Origin: a virus
IMG/VR virus record: IMGVR_UViG_3300007734_000912
Span: 1-32,235 of that record
Direction: 5' to 3' (one strand)
Length of the DNA stretch: 32,235 nt
Under the pieces are notes generated by a model that saw only the letters and a program-made list of their open reading frames with translations, was not told the origin of the DNA and searched no databases. Of the stretch, positions 1-7,023 are shown in pieces. Numbering within the stretch: position 1 is the first letter of the stretch; every line of letters begins with the position of its first letter. The position numbers and the translations under genes are program-made.

Positions 1-2
1 CA

Positions 3-245
3 GGCAGTCAAACAGAAGAAGAGGCTTTAAAATTAGCTGCCTTAACTTGGAACAATGTAAAACCTATAGTACATTACAGTGAGTCTAAGTGTGTAAATGA
101 AGGTTTAAAAGTTAGAATGCAAGCACATAGTGACTATTTGTTCAACAAAGTTGAATTGTATGGCTTAGATGTTGACGTGATGATGGAATGTAAAATGAAG
201 GAAACAGCAGTATTAAAATATAAAGAAAAATTTAACATAAACTAA
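3..245 (+). CDS. uvdE: UV damage endonuclease UvdE, C-terminal part (5' partial)
   Basis: The reading frame is open from the first bases of the window and ends at TAA 243-245, so only about 80 C-terminal residues are visible. They contain TEEEALKLAALTW, PIVHYSES and AHSDY followed by YGLDVDVMMECKMKE, which is the C-terminal signature of the UvdE/UVDE family. UvdE is a TIM-barrel, metal-dependent nuclease that nicks DNA 5' of UV photoproducts. The conserved His in VHYSES, the His/Asp in AHSDY, and the Asp/Glu residues of DVDVMMECK lie in the family's metal-site regions. The stop codon shares its last base with the start of the next gene (TAATG), so the two are probably co-transcribed. In a phage the protein would repair UV lesions in the phage genome. 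The N-terminal two thirds lies outside the window. Confidence 0.85.
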   Translation, partial: GSQTEEEALKLAALTWNNVKPIVHYSESKCVNEGLKVRMQAHSDYLFNKVELYGLDVDVMMECKMKETAVLKYKEKFNIN

Positions 246-1492
246 TGAATAAAAAAATTGTAATTGTAGGAGCAGGTGTATCTACTCAATATCAAGTATT
301 ACATCTTTTAAAAAATGGATATCCTGGAAATTTAATTACTATAATTGATAAGGGAAATGATATTCATACTCGTAAACCTGAAGAAGTAATGAATGGAGCT
401 GGAGGTGCCGGTACATGGAGTGACTTTAAAGTTATCCCTTCCTTTAATCAAGGAGGCATGTTTTTCCCAAATTATTGTACTAATAAAGAATACGCTGAAA
501 AATTATCTAAACAATTATATGATTACATAGTTGAATATCACCCAGAGCCTTCTAAAATAATGTACACGGAACCTGTTAAAGAACCTCAATTTATAAAAAA
601 TTCACCTTTTGAATTAAAACAATCTCCATGTTATCATTTAGGCACAGATTATGGTCAGCAACAAGTAAAAAATATATTTCAGTTTTTTGAAATATGTGGT
701 GTAAATCAAATATATAATGTTCTTGTAGAACAAATTGATTTTAAAAAAAACACAATACAATATTGTTGGAATAACCCATCATCTAAAGAATTAAAATACA
801 TAAAATATGACAATTTAATTATAGCAACAGGAAAATCAGGTATGGATCTACTTACCAAACTTATTAACCAATATAATTTAACTACAATACCTAAACCAGC
901 ACAATTTGGAGTAAGATATGAAACTGATGGAAAATATTTTAAAGAATTAAATAAAATAGCATACGACTTTAAATTATATAAGAAATTTGGTGATGATAGT
1001 GCTCGTTCATTCTGTACAAATAATTTTGCCGCATTTGTAGCAGAAGAAGAAACATATGGAATGAAAAGTTTTAATGGACATGCTCATAAAGATCCAAATA
1101 AAGCAAATGGCTTAACTAATTTTGGTATATTATTAGAAGCACGTGGTATTGAAGACCCATTTAAATTTAGTCAAGATTTAGTTAATTTTTTCCAAAATAG
1201 CGGAGAAGCAACATATTATTCACCATCTAACCGCGAACCGTCATTAACAGATCAAGGTAATAAAGTACCTGGACATAAGATATCACTAGAAAAGTTTAAA
1301 GAAGGATTTGGTAAATATTCAGACTATATTATAGAATTTATAGATGATTTAAACATAACATTTGGTATAGATAATAACTACATATTTTATTGCCCTGAAG
1401 TGAAATATTTATCTCCTGAACCACTAGTAAACTATAAAGACTTATCATTAAATGGATATAAAAATGTTCACTTTGTAGGTGACGCTGCTTGA
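245..1492 (+). CDS. FAD-dependent oxidoreductase (COG2509-like), stopped early by an in-frame TGA
   Basis: The N-terminus has a dinucleotide-binding Rossmann motif, VIVGAGVST (residues about 6-14), with ST where GAGPAG is usual. NGAGGAGTWSDFKV follows at about residues 51-64, typical of FAD-dependent dehydrogenase-like proteins related to COG2509. A second nucleotide-binding motif, LIIATGKSG, lies near the middle. The frame ends in FVGDAA at a TGA (1490-1492), but the same frame continues for 21 codons with ARGIYISALQGLYVADAIL, the helix that normally completes the C-terminal FAD site of this fold. The gene is therefore truncated by a nonsense codon, read through, or recoded. It starts inside the stop codon of uvdE (TAATG). 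The substrate is unknown. Confidence 0.75.
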   Translation: MNKKIVIVGAGVSTQYQVLHLLKNGYPGNLITIIDKGNDIHTRKPEEVMNGAGGAGTWSDFKVIPSFNQGGMFFPNYCTNKEYAEKLSKQLYDYIVEYHPEPSKIMYTEPVKEPQFIKNSPFELKQSPCYHLGTDYGQQQVKNIFQFFEICGVNQIYNVLVEQIDFKKNTIQYCWNNPSSKELKYIKYDNLIIATGKSGMDLLTKLINQYNLTTIPKPAQFGVRYETDGKYFKELNKIAYDFKLYKKFGDDSARSFCTNNFAAFVAEEETYGMKSFNGHAHKDPNKANGLTNFGILLEARGIEDPFKFSQDLVNFFQNSGEATYYSPSNREPSLTDQGNKVPGHKISLEKFKEGFGKYSDYIIEFIDDLNITFGIDNNYIFYCPEVKYLSPEPLVNYKDLSLNGYKNVHFVGDAA

Positions 1493-1558
1493 GCTAGAGG
1501 TATATACATTTCAGCACTTCAAGGTTTATATGTGGCAGATGCTATATTAAAACATTAA
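1493..1558 (+). other. In-frame C-terminal tail of the FAD oxidoreductase, downstream of the TGA
   Basis: These 22 codons continue the frame of the upstream gene directly after TGA 1490-1492 and end in TAA 1556-1558. They read ARGIYISALQGLYVADAILKH. GD-x(3)-ARGI-x(3)-A-x(2)-G is the expected end of the fold, where the flavin-contacting glycine-rich turn leads into the last helix. The conservation suggests that the stop is recent, or is bypassed. Confidence 0.6.
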
Positions 1559-1663
1559 AATTAATTTAATAAAACTATATATTTATTGTCATAATAATCC
1601 ACAATATAGAAGACGAAGAATACCCCGACTTTTTTGAAAGTTACTAATTTTACTTAGTTGTTT

Positions 1664-1678
1664 AATATTTATAATAAA
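1664..1678 (+). promoter_or_regulatory. Late-type promoter motif
   Basis: AATATTTATAATAAA matches the element found before at least ten other genes in this window. It ends 6 bases before the ATG at 1685. An upstream TTG start at 1658 would place the motif inside the coding region, so ATG 1685 is preferred. Confidence 0.6.
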
Positions 1679-1684
1679 AATAAT

Positions 1685-2113
1685 ATGAATTTAAAAGAAT
1701 ACATCCGTGAAATAATAGAAAATGAATTAAGTGAAGATCGTATTTCTACAATGGTTACTATTGGTGATAATGTTGAATTAATTGAAAAAGCAAAAGAATT
1801 TCATAATGGTCATTGGTTTAAAGATCTAATTTCATTTATTGAAGAAACAGGAGAAACAGGAATAACTGCCAATAATTTAAGTAAAAAATTAGAAAAAGAT
1901 TCATCAATTGTTAGAAATAAAATAAAAGATTTTACTCAATCTGGAGTTCTTAAAGAAAAAGGATTAGAAACGCCTAAAAAAATAAAAACACCATCAGAAA
2001 GAGGAAAAGGAAGACCACCTTCTAACCCATCTTCCACTTCTACCCTACCCCAAGATGACACAATATCTGAGCAGTTTTTGCTTATGCGTATATTAGCAGA
2101 CATAAAAAAATAA
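1685..2113 (+). CDS. Small winged-helix-like protein with N-terminal amphipathic tag
   Basis: This is a protein of about 142 residues that I do not recognise by name. The start at ATG 1685 is chosen because the promoter motif lies just upstream; an in-frame TTG at 1658 would be 9 codons longer. The N-terminus (LKEYIREIIENELSED) is an amphipathic helix resembling that of the protein at 7024. The middle (GITANNLSKKLEKDSSIVRNKI followed by FTQSGVLKEKG) has the layout of a winged-helix DNA-binding domain. A basic, proline-rich stretch with GKGRPPSNP, like an AT-hook, comes next. It could be a DNA-binding regulator or an internal virion protein. Function not established. Confidence 0.65.
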   Translation: MNLKEYIREIIENELSEDRISTMVTIGDNVELIEKAKEFHNGHWFKDLISFIEETGETGITANNLSKKLEKDSSIVRNKIKDFTQSGVLKEKGLETPKKIKTPSERGKGRPPSNPSSTSTLPQDDTISEQFLLMRILADIKK

Positions 2114-2118
2114 TTTAT

Positions 2119-2149
2119 TAGGCTTTCAAAATAGTCTTTTTTATATTTA
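2119..2149 (+). promoter_or_regulatory. Middle/early-type promoter, TAGGCTT-N16-TATATTTA
   Basis: GGCTT at 2121-2125 is followed after exactly 16 bases by TATATTTA at 2142-2149, ahead of the ATG at 2166. The same pair at the same spacing precedes the genes at 3461 and 6472. The upstream box resembles the T4 MotA box (TGCTT), though the spacing is longer than in T4. Confidence 0.55.
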
Positions 2150-2165
2150 AAGTAAAGTAAAAATT

Positions 2166-3392
2166 ATGATAGATATAAACAACGACCTAGCTCGTATTGG
2201 AAAACAACTAATGTTTAATGAACCATTTTATGGTGTATTTTTATTAACATTAAACAAAGTAGTTGGAAATGATGTTCCAACTGCTGGAGTATGTAAAAAC
2301 GGAATTAACTATCAATTGATTGTTAATGAAGAATTTTGGACTAGTTTAGACAATGATAAGAAAAAAATTGGACTGCTTAAACATGAACTACTTCACATAT
2401 GTTTTCATCATTTAACAGATAGAGACAACTTTCCAGATCATGAATTACACAACATAGCTGCAGATGTTGAAATAAACCAGTACTTAACACCTGAATATTA
2501 TCCATCTCCAGACATTTTACTGCCAAGTACATTTCCAACACTTAATTTACCTTTAAAAGCAGGCACTAAAAAATACTATGAATTGCTGTCACAAGCTAAA
2601 GCAAATGGTTCAAGTCCATCATTAAACGCTTTATTAGACGGCAATCCAAGTTCAGGAGGTAAACATGGTGGTGGTCCAAATAAAAAATCAGGTTCAACAG
2701 CGGGTAATTTACATCCAACATGGAAAGAGTTTGACAGTTTATCTGAAGCAGATAAAAAATTAGTCAAAGCACAAATAGATCACCAAATAAAAAGCATAAT
2801 TGAAAGTCAACGTGACATGGGTCATGTGCCATCTGAATTAAAAAGTTACATAGACTCATTATTTGAAATATCTCCACCATCATATGATTGGAAAGGTTAT
2901 TTTAGAAGATTTTTTGGTTCATCAAGTAAAATATACACTAAAAAAACAAGACGTAAATTAAACAAACGCTTTATAGAAAATCCTGCTTTAAAAATAAAAC
3001 AAAAGAAAAAAATATTAGTAGGAATAGACACTTCTGGTTCAGTTGGAGACAAGGATTTAGTAGAGTTTTTTAATGAAATATTTCATATGTGGAAAACAGG
3101 CACTTCAATTACTATAGCGGAAGGAGATGCTAAAGTAAATAATGTGTATGAATATGATGGTAAAGTGCCTGATTTTGTTACAGGTAGAGGTGGCACAAAT
3201 ATGAATCCTTTTGTTACTTATTTTAACAAAAATAGAGAATACAACAGTTTAATTATATTAACAGATGGATTTATACCTAAAAAGTCAGTTACTACATTTA
3301 AACCATTATTGATGGTTGTGTGTTCTAAAGGAGAAAAAGTAGAAATAGTAAAAGAATTAGGATGGAATAATGTAATTAAAATTCAAAAATAA
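2166..3392 (+). CDS. VWA-like protein with N-terminal putative metallopeptidase domain (DUF2201-like)
   Basis: The N-terminal domain carries a zinc-type HELLH motif at residues 73-77 (LLKHELLHICFHH), with a further acidic cluster at AADVE (about 98-102). After a Gly/Ser-rich linker, the C-terminal part is a VWA-like domain with a full MIDAS set: DTSGS at 288-292, Thr344 in GRGGTN and Asp367 in LTDG. This architecture matches the putative metallopeptidase plus DUF2201/VWA-like families. Such proteins are commonly encoded beside MoxR-type ATPases, and the next gene is one. By analogy with MoxR/VWA pairs such as RavA-ViaA, the two probably act together as a chaperone or remodelling machine; the target is unknown. 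It has its own TAGGCTT-type promoter. Confidence 0.85.
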   Translation: MIDINNDLARIGKQLMFNEPFYGVFLLTLNKVVGNDVPTAGVCKNGINYQLIVNEEFWTSLDNDKKKIGLLKHELLHICFHHLTDRDNFPDHELHNIAADVEINQYLTPEYYPSPDILLPSTFPTLNLPLKAGTKKYYELLSQAKANGSSPSLNALLDGNPSSGGKHGGGPNKKSGSTAGNLHPTWKEFDSLSEADKKLVKAQIDHQIKSIIESQRDMGHVPSELKSYIDSLFEISPPSYDWKGYFRRFFGSSSKIYTKKTRRKLNKRFIENPALKIKQKKKILVGIDTSGSVGDKDLVEFFNEIFHMWKTGTSITIAEGDAKVNNVYEYDGKVPDFVTGRGGTNMNPFVTYFNKNREYNSLIILTDGFIPKKSVTTFKPLLMVVCSKGEKVEIVKELGWNNVIKIQK

Positions 3393-3397
3393 TTTGT

Positions 3398-3428
3398 TAG
3401 GCTTACAAAATCTTCCAACATATATTTA
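3398..3428 (+). promoter_or_regulatory. Middle/early-type promoter, TAGGCTT-N16-TATATTTA
   Basis: GGCTT at 3400-3404, a 16-base spacer, then TATATTTA at 3421-3428. It precedes the ATPase gene at 3461 by about 32 bases. The bases just after GGCTT (ACAAAAT) also resemble those at the 2121 copy (TCAAAAT). Confidence 0.55.
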
Positions 3429-3460
3429 ATGAATAAATAAACAATATAAAAATAAAAGTT

Positions 3461-4648
3461 ATGACAAAAAAAGCACACCAACCAGTATCATTAAACATTG
3501 ATGAAGCAAAAGAATTTTTATCTCACATTGTTACAAATAATCGATATTTACAAGAAAACAAGAAGTTACCTGTTGCTGTTGAGGTAATTGGAGACTCAGG
3601 CATTGGTAAAACATCAATGATTTTACAAGTAGCAAAAGAATTAGACTTAAATTTAGTTAAGTTAAATTTAGCACAAATTGAAGAGTTAGGAGATTTAGTA
3701 GGATTTCCAATTAGACAATTTGAAGTGTGTAAAGATAAAGACGCGTGTATATGGATTGATGAACATGCAGTAGAAGAATACACTAAATTAGGATATAAAT
3801 TTTCAGGACAAAATCGAATGAGTTATTGTCCACCAGAATGGATTGCTGGAAAAACAAAAGGAGGCATATTGTTATTAGATGATTGGAATCGCGCTGACAT
3901 TAGATTTATACAAGCTGTAATGGAGTTAATTGACAGACAAACATACATTAGTTGGTCTCTGCCTAAAGATTGGCACATTATGTTAACTGCCAATCCTGAC
4001 GATGGAGAATATTTAGTTAACAGTATAGACAACGCTCAAAAAACAAGATTTATATCAATTAATTTAAAGTTTGACATTAAATGTTGGAGTGTTTGGGCTG
4101 AAAACAATCAGGTAGATGGTAGATGTATTAATTTCTTACTAAAACATCCTGAATTAGTTACTACAAATATTAATTCAAGAAGTATTACAACATTTTTTAA
4201 CTCAATTTCATCACTTAATTCATTTGACACTAATTTACCATTAATTCAAATGATTGGAGAAGGTAGTGTTGGACCTGAATTTACAACTTTGTTTACAATG
4301 TTTATCAACAATAAGTTAGATAAAATGATGTCACCTGAAGATACGTTGCATCATGAAAAAGAAGACTATGTGTTGAATACGTTAAAAGGCATCATTGGTA
4401 AAGAAAAAAAATATAGAGCAGATTTAGCTTCAATTTTATCAACTCGTTTAGTTAACTACAGTTTATACTATAGTAAAAATAATAAAATTGAAAAACCATT
4501 TATTGAAAGATTAGCATTTTTGATGAATGAAGATTTATTTGCTGTTGATTTAAAGTATAATGTTGTTAAATCAATATACAATGGAAATACATCATCATTT
4601 AAATCATTAATGTTAAATAAAACACTTCTTAAATTCTTAACTAAATAA
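3461..4648 (+). CDS. MoxR-type AAA+ ATPase
   Basis: Walker A is GDSGIGKTS at residues 44-52. Walker B is GGILLLDDWNRAD, with Asp140-Asp141. The region LTANPDDGEY about 40 residues later is the sensor-1 segment typical of MoxR-like ATPases, and TRFISINLKFD follows as in that family. At 395 residues it is longer than many phage MoxR proteins; the extra C-terminal part is helical and unrecognised. It lies directly after the VWA/metallopeptidase gene, the usual partner, and 3 bases before an unknown gene. ATP-driven remodelling of a protein complex together with the VWA protein is the likely role; the client is not known. Confidence 0.85.
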   Translation: MTKKAHQPVSLNIDEAKEFLSHIVTNNRYLQENKKLPVAVEVIGDSGIGKTSMILQVAKELDLNLVKLNLAQIEELGDLVGFPIRQFEVCKDKDACIWIDEHAVEEYTKLGYKFSGQNRMSYCPPEWIAGKTKGGILLLDDWNRADIRFIQAVMELIDRQTYISWSLPKDWHIMLTANPDDGEYLVNSIDNAQKTRFISINLKFDIKCWSVWAENNQVDGRCINFLLKHPELVTTNINSRSITTFFNSISSLNSFDTNLPLIQMIGEGSVGPEFTTLFTMFINNKLDKMMSPEDTLHHEKEDYVLNTLKGIIGKEKKYRADLASILSTRLVNYSLYYSKNNKIEKPFIERLAFLMNEDLFAVDLKYNVVKSIYNGNTSSFKSLMLNKTLLKFLTK

Positions 4649-4651
4649 ATT

Positions 4652-5713
4652 ATGAAATACAGTAGAATAATTGAGTTAAAAAATGGATATCTTGTTACAC
4701 AAACTTCCAGTTTAGTAGTAGATATCATACCAAAGGATTTACATCTTAAATATGAAAAATTATATCAAAAATTTAAAGATAATAAATTAAAATCTAACAC
4801 TACAGTTTATTTAACTCCATTATCTTTATTTCCTTCTTATAAATTAAAAAATTACATTGAAGAAAATAAATTAAACATACAAACTGCTAGAAAAACTGAA
4901 AAACTAAACACATTAATTATAAACAATGATTTTATTAGAGAAGAATATTCTTTAACTAAAGAAAAAAAATACTATGTAATACCATATAATATTATAGTTA
5001 AAGATTTCTCTTCATTTATCAATAAATCTAATAGTTGGAATGATATATCAAAAATTCCTCCTCATCATTTATCTAAAAAAGATAAAAATGAAGTTTTAAA
5101 ATCATTTATAATGTTAGAAAAAGATCTTAATGAAGCTATAAAATACCAAAAATTATTTTCTAAATTGTTAAATTGTCCAACTGTAACAGGAGAAATAATT
5201 ACTAAATCACATGGCAACAGTAAAGCATGCGACCATTTAGGATTTTTCTATAATATGTTTGACTTAATAGAAAAAAATAATTTAGACGTAGTATTTGACG
5301 ACAACATAAATTCAGCAGCTAATAAAGACACAGTTATAGATTTAGAAATATTTCAAACATTATACAGTATGCTGTCTAGCGCAGACATTAACAATTGGAG
5401 TATAGCTAGAGAAATTATTGCAAATTCTGATTACAATAAGTCTAAACCATATATTTTATTTTTAGTTAAAATATTTGATTTTCTTAAAAATAAATCAGGT
5501 AATGTAAATTATCATCTTATTTACAAATATCTTTCAAAGGATAATAAAAAAATGGACACTGTACTATTGAATAAATGGCATACTTATGACGTTTTTATAC
5601 AAAAAATAACCAATCTTTATCCATCTTACAATCAAAATATATGTGATTGTTTAACAACTCATTTAAATCATTTGTTTAAAACAAGTATTATTAAAACTAT
5701 CTATTCTTTATAA
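4652..5713 (+). CDS. Hypothetical protein downstream of the MoxR ATPase
   Basis: A 353-residue, lysine/asparagine/isoleucine-rich soluble protein that I do not recognise. No signal peptide, membrane segment or known catalytic motif is visible. The middle part (KDLNEAIKYQKLFSKLL, then NSKACDHLGFFYNMFDL) and the C-terminus look mainly alpha-helical. It begins 3 bases after the ATPase stop with no promoter motif between, so it is most likely translated from the ATPase transcript and may be a third component of the MoxR/VWA set. Its stop codon lies inside the late-type promoter motif of the next gene. Confidence 0.7.
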   Translation: MKYSRIIELKNGYLVTQTSSLVVDIIPKDLHLKYEKLYQKFKDNKLKSNTTVYLTPLSLFPSYKLKNYIEENKLNIQTARKTEKLNTLIINNDFIREEYSLTKEKKYYVIPYNIIVKDFSSFINKSNSWNDISKIPPHHLSKKDKNEVLKSFIMLEKDLNEAIKYQKLFSKLLNCPTVTGEIITKSHGNSKACDHLGFFYNMFDLIEKNNLDVVFDDNINSAANKDTVIDLEIFQTLYSMLSSADINNWSIAREIIANSDYNKSKPYILFLVKIFDFLKNKSGNVNYHLIYKYLSKDNKKMDTVLLNKWHTYDVFIQKITNLYPSYNQNICDCLTTHLNHLFKTSIIKTIYSL

Positions 5714-5726
5714 TATTTATAATAAA
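5712..5726 (+). promoter_or_regulatory. Late-type promoter motif
   Basis: AATATTTATAATAAA, an exact copy of the consensus. Its first two bases are the end of the previous gene's TAA stop. The next start codon is at 5735. Confidence 0.6.
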
Positions 5727-5734
5727 TTAAATTA

Positions 5735-6211
5735 ATGGCTAAAATTGTACTTTTAAGTTGTACTAAGTCTAAATTAGACAAACCTTCACAAGCACAAGAT
5801 TTATACTCAGCATCTCCTATGTTTAGAAAAACATTAGAATATGGCAAATCTCTCAAACCAGACAAAATGTTTATTTTATCTGCCAAACACCATTTAGTGC
5901 CAATGACTAAAATATTAGAACCATATGATAAGACACTTAAGGAAATGCCTGCAGATGATAAAAAAGCATGGGCCAATGAGACAATCAAACAAATGAAAAG
6001 TCACAAACTTAACTTAGAAAACGACCAATTTATATTTTTAACAGGTGGAGAATACATGAAACCATTTAAAGAATACATTGCCAACATTGAAACACCTATG
6101 GAAGGCAAAAGAATGGGAGAACGACTACAGTGGTTAAACAGTCAAATAGGTAAAATTACTGAAGCTTTTAAACGCATTAAACAATTTATACATGAATGTA
6201 TCACAAAATAA
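5735..6211 (+). CDS. DUF6884-like protein
   Basis: A 158-residue protein. The N-terminus reads IVLLSCTKSKLD, then AQDLYSASPMFRKTLEYG, then MFILSAKHHLV and LEPYDKTL. This order of motifs (SC-x-K-x-K, DLY-x-S-x-x-F, LSAKH-x-L, PY-x-x-TL) is what I associate with the DUF6884 family of small proteins found in phages and bacteria. The conserved Cys, Lys and His suggest a catalytic or nucleotide-related role, but the activity is not known to me. It follows a late-type promoter motif and overlaps the next small gene by 20 bases. Confidence 0.75.
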   Translation: MAKIVLLSCTKSKLDKPSQAQDLYSASPMFRKTLEYGKSLKPDKMFILSAKHHLVPMTKILEPYDKTLKEMPADDKKAWANETIKQMKSHKLNLENDQFIFLTGGEYMKPFKEYIANIETPMEGKRMGERLQWLNSQIGKITEAFKRIKQFIHECITK

Positions 6212-6425
6212 ACTAAACGAGTACATCACTTTATATTTAAATGATGTAGAAGATTACTATGGAGAAGATTTAATATTAGCTGAGTCAACTTTAAATTCTC
6301 TTAAACAACTTATTGTTGAGTCAAAAAAAGACATGTCTATTATTCTTAAAGAGGCACTTATTAACTCACCACCTGAACGAAAAAAAGTTATAGAAGATTT
6401 TATGCTTTACATACAAGAAGTATAA
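6192..6425 (+). CDS. Small hypothetical protein
   Basis: A 77-residue acidic, helical protein that I do not recognise. It starts within the last 20 bases of the preceding gene in another frame, suggesting translational coupling. There is no signal peptide or membrane segment. It ends just before the TTGGCTT-type promoter of the kinase-like gene. Confidence 0.55.
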   Translation: MNVSQNKLNEYITLYLNDVEDYYGEDLILAESTLNSLKQLIVESKKDMSIILKEALINSPPERKKVIEDFMLYIQEV

Positions 6426-6429
6426 AAGT

Positions 6430-6460
6430 TTGGCTTGTAGTATTTTTTAATGTATATTTA
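6430..6460 (+). promoter_or_regulatory. Middle/early-type promoter, TTGGCTT-N16-TATATTTA
   Basis: GGCTT at 6432-6436, 16 bases, then TATATTTA at 6453-6460. The ATG at 6472 is only 11 bases beyond the second element, so the transcript leader would be a few bases long. Confidence 0.55.
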
Positions 6461-6471
6461 AAATAAAAGTT

Positions 6472-7002
6472 ATGCGTATAGGATTTTGTGGTTCTATGTC
6501 TGTAGGTAAAACAACATTAGTTAAAACCTTACAACAGTTACCTGAATTTAAAGAGTATACATTTGCTACAGAACGTAGTAAATATTTACGTGATTTAGGA
6601 ATTCCTTTAAACACTGATAGTACATTAAAAGGACAAACGATATTTTTGGCTGAAAGATGCAGCGAATTAATTGCAAAAAACGTTATAACTGACCGTACTA
6701 TCATAGATGTAATAGCTTTTACGCTTAACGCTAATTCCATTGATAAAACGGATAAATTAGCATTTGAATATTATACTTTACGCTTTATTGAAGAATACGA
6801 TTGGATATTTTACGTCAGTCCTGCTGGAATAAACATTGAAGACAATGGTGTGCGCACAATAAATGCTGACTACCGAAATCAAATTGATCAAACAATCAAA
6901 CATTTATGTTCATCTAATTTAGACAGAATTAAAAACTTTGGAATTATATCCGGTTCTAATGAAGATAGACTGAAGCAGATTAAGTTTTATCTAAACTTGT
7001 AA
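6472..7002 (+). CDS. P-loop nucleotide/nucleoside kinase-like protein (AAA_28/NadR-like)
   Basis: A 176-residue P-loop protein. Walker A is GSMSVGKTT at residues 7-15. ATERSKYLRDLG follows, and a DRTIIDVIAF segment near residue 74 resembles the substrate-binding DR motif of thymidylate-kinase-like and NadR-type enzymes. Length and layout fit the AAA_28 family, which includes NadR ribosylnicotinamide kinase domains and phage deoxynucleotide kinase-like proteins. Phosphorylation of a nucleoside or nucleotide precursor is likely, but the sequence does not settle the substrate. It has its own TTGGCTT-type promoter, and its stop overlaps the next late-type motif. Confidence 0.75.
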   Translation: MRIGFCGSMSVGKTTLVKTLQQLPEFKEYTFATERSKYLRDLGIPLNTDSTLKGQTIFLAERCSELIAKNVITDRTIIDVIAFTLNANSIDKTDKLAFEYYTLRFIEEYDWIFYVSPAGINIEDNGVRTINADYRNQIDQTIKHLCSSNLDRIKNFGIISGSNEDRLKQIKFYLNL

Positions 7003-7015
7003 TATTTATAACAAA
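7001..7015 (+). promoter_or_regulatory. Late-type promoter motif
   Basis: AATATTTATAACAAA, starting within the stop codon of the kinase-like gene and ending 8 bases before the ATG at 7024. Confidence 0.6.
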
Positions 7016-7023
7016 AATTTAAC

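Noticed and set aside
245-1558. Genome-wide reassignment of TGA to tryptophan
   Set aside because: All clearly identified virion genes are intact under the standard code and use TGG for Trp. Only one conserved gene is interrupted by TGA, so wholesale recoding is not supported by this window.
1559-1663. Possible terminator or promoter in the gap after the FAD oxidoreductase
   Set aside because: There are AT-rich stretches (TATATATTTATTG near 1577) and a T run near 1630, but no stable hairpin and no GGCTT box at the right distance.
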